Positions 8,267 to 16,569 of a stretch of DNA of 64,000 nt are shown here, one piece after another; the stretch's first letter is position 1, and the number at the start of each line of letters is the position of its first letter. The translations under genes were made by a program, and so were the position numbers. This stretch comes from an uncultured Collinsella sp. GTDB lineage: Bacteria > Actinomycetota > Coriobacteriia > Coriobacteriales > Coriobacteriaceae. A model generated the notes under the pieces. It was given only the letters and a program-made list of their open reading frames with translations, was not told the DNA's origin and ran no database searches. The stretch is taken from positions 1-64,000 of the forward strand of contig CAAEON010000005.1 of NCBI GenBank assembly GCA_900757615.1. The letters run 5' to 3'.

Positions 8267-9461
8267 GGCAGGCGATAATCTCATCCGAAAGATCGAGGGC
8301 GGAGTTGGTCACGGCATCCATATCGTAGTAACGATACTCAGCCAGGCGACCCACCGGGTGGAAGTTCGTCAGGTTCTGGACGCGCTCGAGATAGCGCTCG
8401 TAGAGCTCGCGGTTCTCGGGCTCCAGAATGGCGTAATAGGGCGTCTCGCCCGAGCCGGGCGTATAGGCCTTGGAGTACTCCTTCATGATGGTGGTCTTGC
8501 CGGGCAGGACCTGACCAGTCATGTTCTTGAACTCGGTGATACGCGTGTAATCCTCACTCGTGGTGTAATTGACGGTGCCCACGGGCTGGAACTGGTCCAT
8601 ATCGAGCGTCTCGAACTTCATATCGAGCGTGCGGTACGGCAACGCACCCAAGTCGAGGTTGAACAGTTCATCGAGCGGGCCGGTGTAGACGATCTCGCCG
8701 CCGTAGACCTTGCCGTCGACCTTGACGGTGGTCTCATCGATCTCGAAGAGGTCGCGGGCGTCCACGTCGCAGAACACATCAATCAGATCGTGGTCGAGCA
8801 TATGCTCGAACAGCGCGGTATAGCCGTCCTGCGGCATGCCCTGGAAGGGAGCTTGCGGGAAGTAGCGGTCATCATCGCCCACAAAGACGGGAACGCGGCC
8901 GGTGATCGAGGGGTCGATCTGATCGGGCGTCTGGCCCCACTGCTTCATGGTGTAATGCAAAAAGACGTTCTCGTATACGTAATCAGCTACCTCGGCCAAG
9001 TCGGGGTCGTTCTTCTTACGCAGCTCCATAATGGGCACTTTGACATCCTTGCCAAAGGTCTCCACGAGCTTTTGGTACAGTTCCTCGCCGCGCTCATCGC
9101 CAAAGGCAAGCTTGAGGCTCGCATGGTTAAAGGGCACGGGCATAAGGGTGCCGTTGATGTTGGCGAGCACCTTGTGCTGATAATCCGTCCACTTGGTAAA
9201 GCGCGACAGGAAATTGTGCACGCGCTCGTTAAAGGTGTGATAGATATGCGGACCGTACTCGTGGATCAGGATTCCCGCCTCGTCAGCGCAGTCATAGGCA
9301 TTGCCCGCAATGTGGCTACGGCGCTCCAAAACGGCAACACGATAGCCGATGGTCTCGGCAAGACGGCGGGCGCAAACGGCACCGGCATATCCAGCACCGA
9401 CGACAATCATGTCGTACGCGCCGGCGTTAAAGCCTTCAGGCAGGCCTGAGGTAATCTGCAT
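8259..9461 (-). CDS. glf: UDP-galactopyranose mutase
   Basis: Flavoenzyme interconverting UDP-galactopyranose and UDP-galactofuranose, supplying the furanose donor for cell-surface glycans. The FAD-binding GAGYAG is at residues 22-27, followed by VLERRSHIAGNAYD and the mutase-specific HEYGPHIYHT and FNHASLKLAFG segments. At 400 residues it has the usual length, with a short N-terminal extension before the Rossmann strand. AAGGAG precedes the ATG. It is the first gene of a two-gene operon with the downstream glycosyltransferase. Confidence 0.95.
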   Translation of the reverse strand: MQITSGLPEGFNAGAYDMIVVGAGYAGAVCARRLAETIGYRVAVLERRSHIAGNAYDCADEAGILIHEYGPHIYHTFNERVHNFLSRFTKWTDYQHKVLANINGTLMPVPFNHASLKLAFGDERGEELYQKLVETFGKDVKVPIMELRKKNDPDLAEVADYVYENVFLHYTMKQWGQTPDQIDPSITGRVPVFVGDDDRYFPQAPFQGMPQDGYTALFEHMLDHDLIDVFCDVDARDLFEIDETTVKVDGKVYGGEIVYTGPLDELFNLDLGALPYRTLDMKFETLDMDQFQPVGTVNYTTSEDYTRITEFKNMTGQVLPGKTTIMKEYSKAYTPGSGETPYYAILEPENRELYERYLERVQNLTNFHPVGRLAEYRYYDMDAVTNSALDLSDEIIACHA

Positions 9462-9559
9462 CGATACTCCTTGTCAAAAGCCACGGGCTCGTTAGCTGGG
9501 CTTTTCTCGAACATTCTTCGAGACATATTTATCAGAGCGATTATAGCGCTAATGCGTCC

Positions 9560-9640
9560 TATAATGAGCTTGCCACACAAGGAAAGCTCAAGCACCGCGG
9601 CGTACAAATTTGAAAGGTAAACCCGCTAGCAGCGGGTTTA
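9560..9640 (+). promoter_or_regulatory. possible pta promoter and leader hairpin
   Basis: A perfect TATAAT is at 9560-9565 without a convincing -35. Downstream, TAAACCCGCT-AGC-AGCGGGTTTA forms a 10-bp hairpin at 9618-9640 before pta, which may be an attenuator or mRNA stabiliser. Confidence 0.4.
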
Positions 9641-9692
9641 TTCGTGAACAGCCGGGCGCCTGGAGCTTAGTGAAACGCTTGTAAGGAGTAAC

Positions 9693-10673
9693 ATGAGCGA
9701 TTTCCTTAACCGTATGAAGTCTGCCGCCAAGGCCGACCTTAAGACGATCGTCCTGCCCGAGGGCGAGGATCCGCGCACCATCGTCGCGGCCACCAAGATC
9801 ATCGAGGAGGGCCTGGCAAAGATCGTCATCCTGGGCAGCCCCGACGAGATCAACGTTCCCGGCGCCACCGTCATCGATCCGCGCAATGCCGAGAAGCACG
9901 AGGAGTACGCGCAGAAGTTTGCCGAGCTCCGCGCCAAGAAGGGTGTCACCATCGAGCAGGCTCGCGCCCAGGTGATGGACGCCACCTACTTTGGCACCAT
10001 GATGGTCAAGATGGGCGACGCCGACGGCCTGGTCTCCGGCGCCTGCCACTCCACCGCCGACACCCTGCGCCCTGCGCTGCAGATCCTCAAGACCGCCCCG
10101 GGCACCAAGCTGGTCTCGGCCTTCTTCGTGATGTGCACCGACACCCCGCAGTTCGGCACCGACGGTACGCTGATCTTCGCCGACTGCGGCCTCAACATCA
10201 ACCCGTCCTCCGACGAGCTCTCCGAGATCGCCATCGCCTCCGCTCACTCCTGGTCCACCTTTATGGGCAGCGTCGAGCCACACGTGGCCATGCTCTCCTA
10301 CTCCACCATGGGCTCCGCCGGTGGCGAGGTCGCCAAGAAGGTCCAGGAGGCCGTGAAATTCTGCAAGGAGAAGGCTCCCGAGCTCGCCATCGATGGCGAC
10401 CTGCAGCTCGACGCCGCCATCGTTCCCACCGTCGCCCAGCTCAAGGCCCCCGGCTCCTCCGTTGCCGGCAAGGCCAACGTGCTTGTGTTCCCCGACCTCG
10501 AGGCCGGCAACATCGGCTACAAGCTGGTCCAGCGCTTCGCCGGCGCCGACGCTTACGGCCCCATCCTGCAGGGCATCGCCAAGCCGGTTAACGACCTTTC
10601 GCGCGGCTGTTCTGCCGACGACATCGTGGGTGTCGTGGCCATCACCGCCGTCCAGGCTCAGATGGCTGAATAG
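9693..10673 (+). CDS. pta: phosphate acetyltransferase
   Basis: Converts acetyl-CoA and phosphate to acetyl phosphate, which acetate kinase turns into acetate and ATP. The 326-residue single-domain form has the typical TIVLPEGEDPRT start and the SACHSTADTLRP, VMCTDTPQFGTDG, SYSTMGSAGG and LVFPDLEAGNIGYKL blocks of the family. GTAAGGAG precedes the ATG. Codon use is very biased to C/G endings, as expected of a highly expressed fermentation gene. It converges with the two acetate kinase genes. Confidence 0.96.
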   Translation: MSDFLNRMKSAAKADLKTIVLPEGEDPRTIVAATKIIEEGLAKIVILGSPDEINVPGATVIDPRNAEKHEEYAQKFAELRAKKGVTIEQARAQVMDATYFGTMMVKMGDADGLVSGACHSTADTLRPALQILKTAPGTKLVSAFFVMCTDTPQFGTDGTLIFADCGLNINPSSDELSEIAIASAHSWSTFMGSVEPHVAMLSYSTMGSAGGEVAKKVQEAVKFCKEKAPELAIDGDLQLDAAIVPTVAQLKAPGSSVAGKANVLVFPDLEAGNIGYKLVQRFAGADAYGPILQGIAKPVNDLSRGCSADDIVGVVAITAVQAQMAE

Positions 10674-10688
10674 CGGACATATCCCCTC

Positions 10689-10815
10689 GGGACCCTACAG
10701 GGTAAAGCTCTGAAAACGTCCTCGGACATGCATGAAACCCCCGCTGCGCACTTCGTGCGGCGGGGGTTTCATGCGTCCTGCGGAAAGTTTTCAGAGCTTT
10801 ACCCTGTAGGGTCCC
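10689..10815. repeat. nested hairpin element, family 3
   Basis: Outer arms 10689-10717 and 10787-10815 are a perfect 29-bp inverted repeat. In the loop is a second perfect 14-bp hairpin, CATGAAACCCCCGC (10731-10744) with GCGGGGGTTTCATG (10760-10773), capped by a small GCGCAC/GTGCG stem. It sits 16 bases after the pta stop. The architecture is the same as in families 1 and 2 but the core sequence differs. Confidence 0.85.
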
Positions 10816-10963
10816 TGCCGCCACGTGGCAGTCAGGGTATCTGGAGTGGACGGCGGCTTAGCTACGAGCTGGGGCTGAGAATTTGAGTGGTCGGGAACCG
10901 TTGCTGGGAGCGTAGGCGTTGCTGGTGGTGATCACTTTGGGACTAGAATTTCCGCCTGCTAGC

Positions 10964-10999
10964 AAAAAGGCCTCCCGAGCTTATGTTCAGGAGGCCTTT
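10964..10999 (-). terminator. terminator of the downstream acetate kinase gene
   Basis: AAAGGCCTCC and GGAGGCCTTT pair over 10 bp; on the reverse strand the stem is followed by TTTTT, matching the end of ackA at 11022. Confidence 0.85.
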
Positions 11000-11021
11000 C
11001 GCTCAATCGAAAGCGAACACG

Positions 11022-12200
11022 TTAGTTGTTCTTGGTCAGACGCTCGACGTCGTGGGCGATCATGTATTCCTCGTCGGTGGGGATGACCATGACCGTAACG
11101 GCGGAGCCGGCGGCGCTGATGACCTGTGGTCCGTTGCCCACGGCCTCGCGGTTCTTGTTGTTGTCGATGCGCACGCCCAGCCACTCAAAACAGTCGCAGA
11201 AGGCCTTGCGGATCGACCAGTCGTTCTCGCCAATACCTGCGGTAAAGGTAATGGTGTCCACACCCGCCATAGAAGCGATCATGGAACCGGCCTGCTGCAT
11301 GGCCTTGTAGGCGAACATATCGAAGGCGAGCAGGCAGCGCTCGTCGCCCTCGGAGGCGCGCGTACGGATGTCACGGGCGTCGTTGGAAATACCCGAGATG
11401 GCAAGCAGGCCAGACTGCTTGTTCATCATGTCGTCGACTTCCTGGTAGGTGTAGCCGCCCTCGCGCTGCAGGTAGCACACGGTAGCCGGGTCAATGGAGC
11501 CGCAGCGGGTACCCATCATCAGACCGTCAAGCGGAGTGAGGCCCATCGTGGTGTCGCGGCACACGCCGTCCTCAATGGCGGCAAGCGAAGCGCCGTTGCC
11601 CAGATGGCACGAAAGCAGGCGGTGGCAGCGCGAGCCCAGGATCTCCTTGGCCATCATCCACTCGTAGCGGTGGCTCGTACCGTGTGCGCCGTACTTGCGC
11701 ACGTGGTACTTGTCGCACACGTCCTTGGGCAGCGCGTAGGTGTAGGCGACCTCGGGCATGGTCATGTGGAACGAGGTATCGAAGACGGCCACGTTGGGCA
11801 GCTCCGGATACTTCTCGCGGCAATATTCGATTGCCGCGGCCTCGCCGTAATTGTGCAGCGGAGCGAGCGGGGCCACCTCAAGAATCTTGGCCATGACTTC
11901 GTCGTCGACGACCGCAGAATCATCGAAGTGCCAGCCACCCTGAACGATACGATGGCCAATGCCGTCAATCGTAAAGTCGGTCTTCTCGAGCTCCTCGAGT
12001 ACGCGCGCAATGGCCGAGCGATGATCGGGGAAGGGAACCTCTTCGGTCTGCTTGGCGCCATCGTTCTCGGCGTGACCAAAGATGCCCATGTCCGAGCCGA
12101 TACGCTCGCAGTTGCCCTTGGCGAAAACCTCGCGGGTATCGGTATCCAAGAGTTGATATTTAAGGCTTGAGCTGCCAGCGTTAACAACAAGTACGTTCAT
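11022..12200 (-). CDS. ackA: acetate kinase, copy 1
   Basis: Transfers phosphate from acetyl phosphate to ADP. The 392-residue protein begins MNVLVVNAGSSSLKYQ, and has R84 in GHRIVQGG, H173 in GAHGTSH, the MGTRCGSIDP block and FTAGIGEND near the end. The usual phenylalanine of the F-HGTSH motif, which lines the acetate pocket in the Methanosarcina enzyme, is Ala172 here, so a slightly larger acyl group may fit. AAAGGAG gives the start at 12200. A paralogue lies directly upstream. Confidence 0.93.
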   Translation of the reverse strand: MNVLVVNAGSSSLKYQLLDTDTREVFAKGNCERIGSDMGIFGHAENDGAKQTEEVPFPDHRSAIARVLEELEKTDFTIDGIGHRIVQGGWHFDDSAVVDDEVMAKILEVAPLAPLHNYGEAAAIEYCREKYPELPNVAVFDTSFHMTMPEVAYTYALPKDVCDKYHVRKYGAHGTSHRYEWMMAKEILGSRCHRLLSCHLGNGASLAAIEDGVCRDTTMGLTPLDGLMMGTRCGSIDPATVCYLQREGGYTYQEVDDMMNKQSGLLAISGISNDARDIRTRASEGDERCLLAFDMFAYKAMQQAGSMIASMAGVDTITFTAGIGENDWSIRKAFCDCFEWLGVRIDNNKNREAVGNGPQVISAAGSAVTVMVIPTDEEYMIAHDVERLTKNN

Positions 12201-12263
12201 GAGACTCCTTTGCAATGCAATACGGTCGGTACAGGCCCCTTAAGGCGGCCGCATGTTAATAAG

Positions 12264-12283
12264 AAGTTATCATAACTTGATAA
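12264..12283 (-). promoter_or_regulatory. overlapping palindromes upstream of ackA copy 1
   Basis: AAGTTAT-C-ATAACTT (12264-12278) overlaps TTATCA-TAACT-TGATAA (12267-12283). On the reverse strand TATGAT within this dyad could be a -10. It looks like an operator over a promoter; the regulator is not identified. Confidence 0.4.
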
Positions 12284-12314
12284 ATAGCTATCAGATATAT
12301 CGACCAGCGAGCGC

Positions 12315-12353
12315 AAAAGAGGGGCCGAACGGCGCTCGGTCGTCCAGCCCCTC
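12315..12353 (-). terminator. terminator of acetate kinase copy 2
   Basis: On the reverse strand GAGGGGC pairs with GCCCCTC around a partly paired loop, followed by TTTT. It separates the two acetate kinase genes, so copy 1 has its own promoter. Confidence 0.65.
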
Positions 12354-12364
12354 CCCTCTTGTAA

Positions 12365-13543
12365 TTACTTGGCGTTGACGATGCGCTCGACGTCGGAAGC
12401 GATCATGAACTCCTCGTCCGTGGGGATGACAAAGATTTTGACCTTGGAATCCTTGGCAGACAGGCACCAAGCGCCGTCACCACGCAGGGCGTTGCGGGCA
12501 TGATCCATCTTGACGCCCATAAAAGCCAGGCGGTCGGCAACGCCGGCGCGGACGGCCGGAGCGTGCTCGCCGATGCCGGCGGTAAAGACCAGGGTGTCCA
12601 TACCGCACATAGAAGTAGCCATCTCGGCCGCCTTGGCGGCAATCTTGTAGACAAACATATCGAAGGCGAGCTGAGCCTCGGGGTCACCAGCGGCGGCGAG
12701 CTCCTCGACGTTGCGGCAGTCGTTGGTCTTGCCGCCGGTCACAGCCAAAAGGCCGGACTTCTTGTTCATCATCTCATCGACCTCGTCGAAGGTGTAGCCG
12801 CCCTCGCGCTGCAGGTAGCACACGGTAGCCGGGTCGATGGAGCCGCAGCGGGTGCCCATCATGACGCCGTCGAGCGGCGTCAAGCCCATGGTGGTGTCCA
12901 TGCACTTGCCGTCCTCGATGGCGCACAGGGAAGCGCCGGAGCCGATATGGCACACGACGACCTTGCGAGCCTCGCCGTTGGTCATCTCGGCAACCTTCTT
13001 GGAGATGTAGCGGTAGCTGGTGCCGTGGGCGCCGTACTTACGGATGTGTAGCTTGTCGCAGACGTCCTTGGGCAGGGCGTAGGTCTTGGCGACCTCGGGC
13101 ATATTGAAGTGGAAAGCAGTGTCGTAGACCGTGACGTTGGGCAGGTCGGGATACTGCTCCAGGCAGTACTCGATAACGTTGGCCTCGGGGTTGTTGTGCA
13201 GCGGGGCGAGCGGAGCGACCTCGCGGATCTTGGCGAGGACGTCCTCGTCGACGAGGGAGGAATCGCCAAAGTACCAACCGCCCTGAACGATACGGTGGCC
13301 GATGCCCTCGATCTTGACGCCGTTGGCCTCGAGGTCCTTCAGAACGACCTCGATGGCGACCTTGTGGTCGGGGAACTCGATGTTCTCGGTCACCTTCTTG
13401 GAACCGTTGGCAGCGTGGGTGAAGGTACCGCCGGTAAAGCAGACGCGCTCGCAGGAGCCCTTTGCGGACACCTTGTGGGACTTGGTATCGATGACCTGAT
13501 ACTTAAGGGTCGAAGATCCTGCGTTGACGACCAGAACGTTCAT
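12365..13543 (-). CDS. ackA: acetate kinase paralogue, copy 2
   Basis: A second 392-residue acetate kinase, collinear with copy 1 and clearly a tandem duplicate. R84 and H173 are kept, and FTAGIGEH and IPTDEEFMIA are present near the end. Two positions differ from the family norm: Ala172 replaces the pocket phenylalanine, and Tyr177 replaces the histidine of HGTSH. It should still bind ATP through the ASKHA fold; substrate preference or activity may differ. GGGAGA precedes the ATG at 13543. Both copies converge on pta. Confidence 0.92.
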   Translation of the reverse strand: MNVLVVNAGSSTLKYQVIDTKSHKVSAKGSCERVCFTGGTFTHAANGSKKVTENIEFPDHKVAIEVVLKDLEANGVKIEGIGHRIVQGGWYFGDSSLVDEDVLAKIREVAPLAPLHNNPEANVIEYCLEQYPDLPNVTVYDTAFHFNMPEVAKTYALPKDVCDKLHIRKYGAHGTSYRYISKKVAEMTNGEARKVVVCHIGSGASLCAIEDGKCMDTTMGLTPLDGVMMGTRCGSIDPATVCYLQREGGYTFDEVDEMMNKKSGLLAVTGGKTNDCRNVEELAAAGDPEAQLAFDMFVYKIAAKAAEMATSMCGMDTLVFTAGIGEHAPAVRAGVADRLAFMGVKMDHARNALRGDGAWCLSAKDSKVKIFVIPTDEEFMIASDVERIVNAK

Positions 13544-13596
13544 GTGTCTCCCTACTAACAGGCGGTGTGGCGCCGCCAGGTTACATACGCTTCAAT

Positions 13597-13630
13597 AATA
13601 AACCCAAACGCCCTCGCGCTCGGGTTTATT
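13597..13630 (-). terminator. terminator of the MFS gene
   Basis: AATAAACCC and GGGTTTATT form a 9-bp stem; the reverse-strand reading ends GGGTTTATTATT just after the transporter stop codon. Confidence 0.65.
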
Positions 13631-13663
13631 GCGTTGATATATAAGTTATCGGTGCCCAAATAC

Positions 13664-14824
13664 TCACGGCCTTTGGCTTGTAAGACGAAAGAGCGCGGGG
13701 ATATACACCAACGAAGAAATCCCGAGTGCAACAAGCAATATGACTCGAATGCCCGCGATGCTGCTCAACGCAGCATTGAACAGATAGAAAAGGATGGCAC
13801 CCACCGCCACCATCTGGCTTTGAACCGAAATCAGTGAACAGCGCATCGAAGAATCGGCAGCATTTTGAAAAATTGAGTATTTAATCGGAGCAAATAACGA
13901 GTAAGCGACCGTCTGCAGCACATAGAACACGGGCAGCAAAGTAGCCGGAGTAAGGGGAATCAAAAACAAAGCTGTCAATGCTAAGCGAATGATGCCGCAA
14001 ATACGCGCAAAACGGCCCTTGTCGACACGAGCAATCACACTGGGCACAATAAGCCCCATGGAGGCCGAGGCAAGGAGCTGGACCGCAATGGTCACGCCCG
14101 AAGCGACGGCATTCATTCCGCGGCCTGCAAGCAACAGCGAGAAAAAGTCTTCCAGAGCGACGAAGACAAATGCCTGAGAACAGTCCATGATGAACGCTGA
14201 CCGAAGAATGCCATTACACGCAATGGCAGCACCGATCATCTTCGGGCCAATCCCACGCTCAGGTGTCGCCGCAGTGCCCCCTCTTCGCATCTCAGGAATG
14301 CAGACAACGACAACCAACGTCAACACCATTGCGATGATATCTGCCGAAAGACCAATGAGGTATGCACCGACGGACGAAATGAAACCGCCCACACAAGCGG
14401 AGATGGCATAAGAGGCATAGAAAACAAATCGCTCAACGACATTAAGTCTTACGAGCTGGTCCTGAGAGACGCTGTCAATGTAAATCGCTTCTATGGATCC
14501 GCTCACGCATGCAACGGCAAAACCTTTGAGAGCAAACGCGCCGATTAAAAGCAGAGGAGAACGGACGAGAAGCAGGGCGGCGTAGTATCCAAGCATTCCC
14601 ACAACGCCAACGAGACCGCTAGTCTTTCGTCCAAACCTATCAGCAATATAGCCAGTGGGAACTTCAAGGATGAACTTGCTCACTTGATATGCAATCATCA
14701 TGCTAGAAATCGCTACCATCGAAAGCCCGACGAACTCAAGGTAGACAGTTAGAAAATACAAGATGGTGCTGAAGTTCGACAGAAAAACGAACGTCATATA
14801 AAGCAAAACCGTACGGTTTTTCAT
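13664..14824 (-). CDS. major facilitator superfamily transporter
   Basis: A 386-residue polytopic membrane protein with about 12 hydrophobic segments. The MFS motif A is visible in GYIADRFGRKTSG after the second helix, and EVPTG precedes it. It resembles drug-efflux type MFS proteins, but the substrate cannot be inferred. ATG 14824 is chosen because it follows GGAGCGAGGAGC. Codon use is visibly more AT-rich than that of flanking genes, as is the LysR gene upstream, suggesting that the pair came in together. Confidence 0.85.
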   Translation of the reverse strand: MKNRTVLLYMTFVFLSNFSTILYFLTVYLEFVGLSMVAISSMMIAYQVSKFILEVPTGYIADRFGRKTSGLVGVVGMLGYYAALLLVRSPLLLIGAFALKGFAVACVSGSIEAIYIDSVSQDQLVRLNVVERFVFYASYAISACVGGFISSVGAYLIGLSADIIAMVLTLVVVVCIPEMRRGGTAATPERGIGPKMIGAAIACNGILRSAFIMDCSQAFVFVALEDFFSLLLAGRGMNAVASGVTIAVQLLASASMGLIVPSVIARVDKGRFARICGIIRLALTALFLIPLTPATLLPVFYVLQTVAYSLFAPIKYSIFQNAADSSMRCSLISVQSQMVAVGAILFYLFNAALSSIAGIRVILLVALGISSLVYIPALFRLTSQRP

Positions 14825-14943
14825 GCTCCTCGCTCCAAGAGTCAGCAATCTAAATCGGAATCTTGGAAAAGCATGAGGGCAAAGCTGTCAGCTATGTGTT
14901 ACAAGGCGTCAATAATCACTTGACGTTTCGAAGCCAATAAATT

Positions 14944-15834
14944 TCACGAAGCAAGATGACGCAATAGGTGCAGAAAAACCGTCTGGTGTCGATCAGTCCA
15001 GGAATTTTGCCGATAGCAAAAGTAGATAGGCAAGGTTACATCACGCGAACCCTCAATGGAGCACTCACTCACTTCTGACCCATCCGATGCGAGAGAGGAC
15101 CCAGACAAACTCAATATCAATCCCCCGGCTTGAAGAAACTCAGTCTGAGCCCTGCTTCCGTATTCAACATCACGGAAGCGAAAATTGACGAGCTGGGCTT
15201 CGGGACATTGATTGATTGCATTGAGACAGGGTGACAAATTAATGGGAACAGCGAGCCTGCCGCCCAGTAACTCGCGAATGGTCATGGCGCCCACAGATTG
15301 ATGACCCGCTGGGCACGAAAGAACCTTAAGCTCTTTTTCACCCAAATATTTTGAAGAAAGGACGCTGTCCCGTGGTTCCTCGAATGAGATAGCCGCGTCC
15401 GAAATTCCAAGTATAAGTGATTCAAAGCATGTTGCCGTTGGCTGATGCCACACATCAAGATGAATCTGAGGGTGCGAGCGTTCAAACGAGTCATACCATT
15501 TTTCGGCAAAAAGGCGCCCCCGTCCATGAAGGCAGGGGGCGTAAAGACGAAAGTGGCCATCGGGCGAAACGCCGTCGCCCCTCGATTGAGCGTACTTTTT
15601 GAGATCGTCGACTTGTGCCAAGATCACGCGTGCACGACGTGCAAATTCTCTGCCCGCCGGAGACAAAACAGCCTCCCCCGCCGATCGGTCGAGCAAAACA
15701 ATCTGATACTCAGATTCCAACTTTTTGATTGCCGACGAAACGGCCTGCGGACTCACATGAACGGCGCGAGCTGCTTTGCGCACGCCGCCATAGTTCGCTA
15801 CCGCTTGAAGGTATTCGAGTTGAGAAAGCTGCAT
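14944..15834 (-). CDS. LysR family transcriptional regulator
   Basis: A 296-residue regulator with the N-terminal winged helix-turn-helix (residues 1-60: QLEYLQAVANYGGVRKAARA, then VSPQAVSSAIKKLE) and a periplasmic-binding-protein-like effector domain from about 90. It lies 119 bases upstream of the MFS gene on the same strand, so it may control that transporter; most LysR genes are divergent from targets, so this arrangement is less typical. Base composition is AT-shifted compared with the window. Confidence 0.88.
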   Translation of the reverse strand: MQLSQLEYLQAVANYGGVRKAARAVHVSPQAVSSAIKKLESEYQIVLLDRSAGEAVLSPAGREFARRARVILAQVDDLKKYAQSRGDGVSPDGHFRLYAPCLHGRGRLFAEKWYDSFERSHPQIHLDVWHQPTATCFESLILGISDAAISFEEPRDSVLSSKYLGEKELKVLSCPAGHQSVGAMTIRELLGGRLAVPINLSPCLNAINQCPEAQLVNFRFRDVEYGSRAQTEFLQAGGLILSLSGSSLASDGSEVSECSIEGSRDVTLPIYFCYRQNSWTDRHQTVFLHLLRHLAS

Positions 15835-15875
15835 AGATTACTCCAAAGGCAGCCAAGTCGACGGGCTACGCGCCC

Positions 15876-16211
15876 TCAGATGAGGTTCTCGCCCAGGTTT
15901 TTGCCGCCGAGAACGTGCATGTGGAAGTGCATGACGGTCTGGCCGGCGTTGACGCCCTTGTTGGAGATGACGCGGAAACCGTCCTCCAAGCCCTTGGCCT
16001 TGGCGACCTCCTGGATGGCGTGAGCCATGGCGCCCATGGTCTCGGCAGGCACGTTGTCGGCGATGTCACTGTAGTGCTTCTTGGGGATCACGAGCGTGTG
16101 GACCGGCGCCTGGGGATTGAGGTCGTCGAACGCGATGACCTGATCGTCCTCATAGACAACGGTCGAGGGGATCTCGTGGTTGGCGATTTTGCAGAAGATG
16201 CAATCACACAT
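15876..16211 (-). CDS. HIT family protein (HINT-like purine nucleotide hydrolase)
   Basis: A 111-residue histidine-triad protein. The catalytic triad motif is HFHMHVLGG near residue 98, and a zinc-type CDCIFC sits at the start, with FDDLNPQAPVHTLVIPKKH in the centre. HINT proteins hydrolyse AMP-lysine and other adenosine phosphoramidates. AAAGGAAC fixes ATG 16211; an in-frame extension upstream is unlikely. It follows the exonuclease VII genes. Confidence 0.93.
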   Translation of the reverse strand: MCDCIFCKIANHEIPSTVVYEDDQVIAFDDLNPQAPVHTLVIPKKHYSDIADNVPAETMGAMAHAIQEVAKAKGLEDGFRVISNKGVNAGQTVMHFHMHVLGGKNLGENLI

Positions 16212-16260
16212 GGTTGGTTCCTTTCTCACAGACCAAGGTAATTATATTTGGTCGAGATGG

Positions 16261-16527
16261 TTAGAACGAGAGGTTATCGTCGGTGTTAGTGGCTTCGCCG
16301 TCGGCGAGCACGTCGTTGCCGTCGACGTCCTTAAGGAGCACCGAGACCTTCTGCTCGGCATCGGACAGGCGGGTGCGCAGGCTCTTGAGGAGCTCGACGC
16401 CGCGGGTGTAGCTCTCGAGCGACTCCTCGAGCTCCATATCGCCCGACTCAAGGCTGCGGATGATGAGCTCCAGCTCTTGCGAAGCCTGCTTGTACGTAAG
16501 CTGCTCGACCGGGGTCTTCTCTGCCAT
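16261..16527 (-). CDS. xseB: exodeoxyribonuclease VII small subunit
   Basis: An 88-residue helical protein with the XseB pattern SQELELIIRSLESGDMELEE and GVELLKSLRTRLSDAEQKVS. It joins XseA to form exonuclease VII, which degrades single-stranded DNA from both ends into oligonucleotides. The acidic tail after residue 65 is longer than in E. coli. AAAGGAAAC precedes the ATG. The gene is 42 bases downstream of xseA in the same operon. Confidence 0.93.
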   Translation of the reverse strand: MAEKTPVEQLTYKQASQELELIIRSLESGDMELEESLESYTRGVELLKSLRTRLSDAEQKVSVLLKDVDGNDVLADGEATNTDDNLSF

Positions 16528-16569
16528 ATCTGTTTCCTTTCCTAAAGGTCTATCACTGTGAAACGAGGT

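Noticed and set aside
8178..9449. 423-codon forward frame opposite glf
   Set aside because: Shadow frame; glf is certain from its FAD motif and full length.
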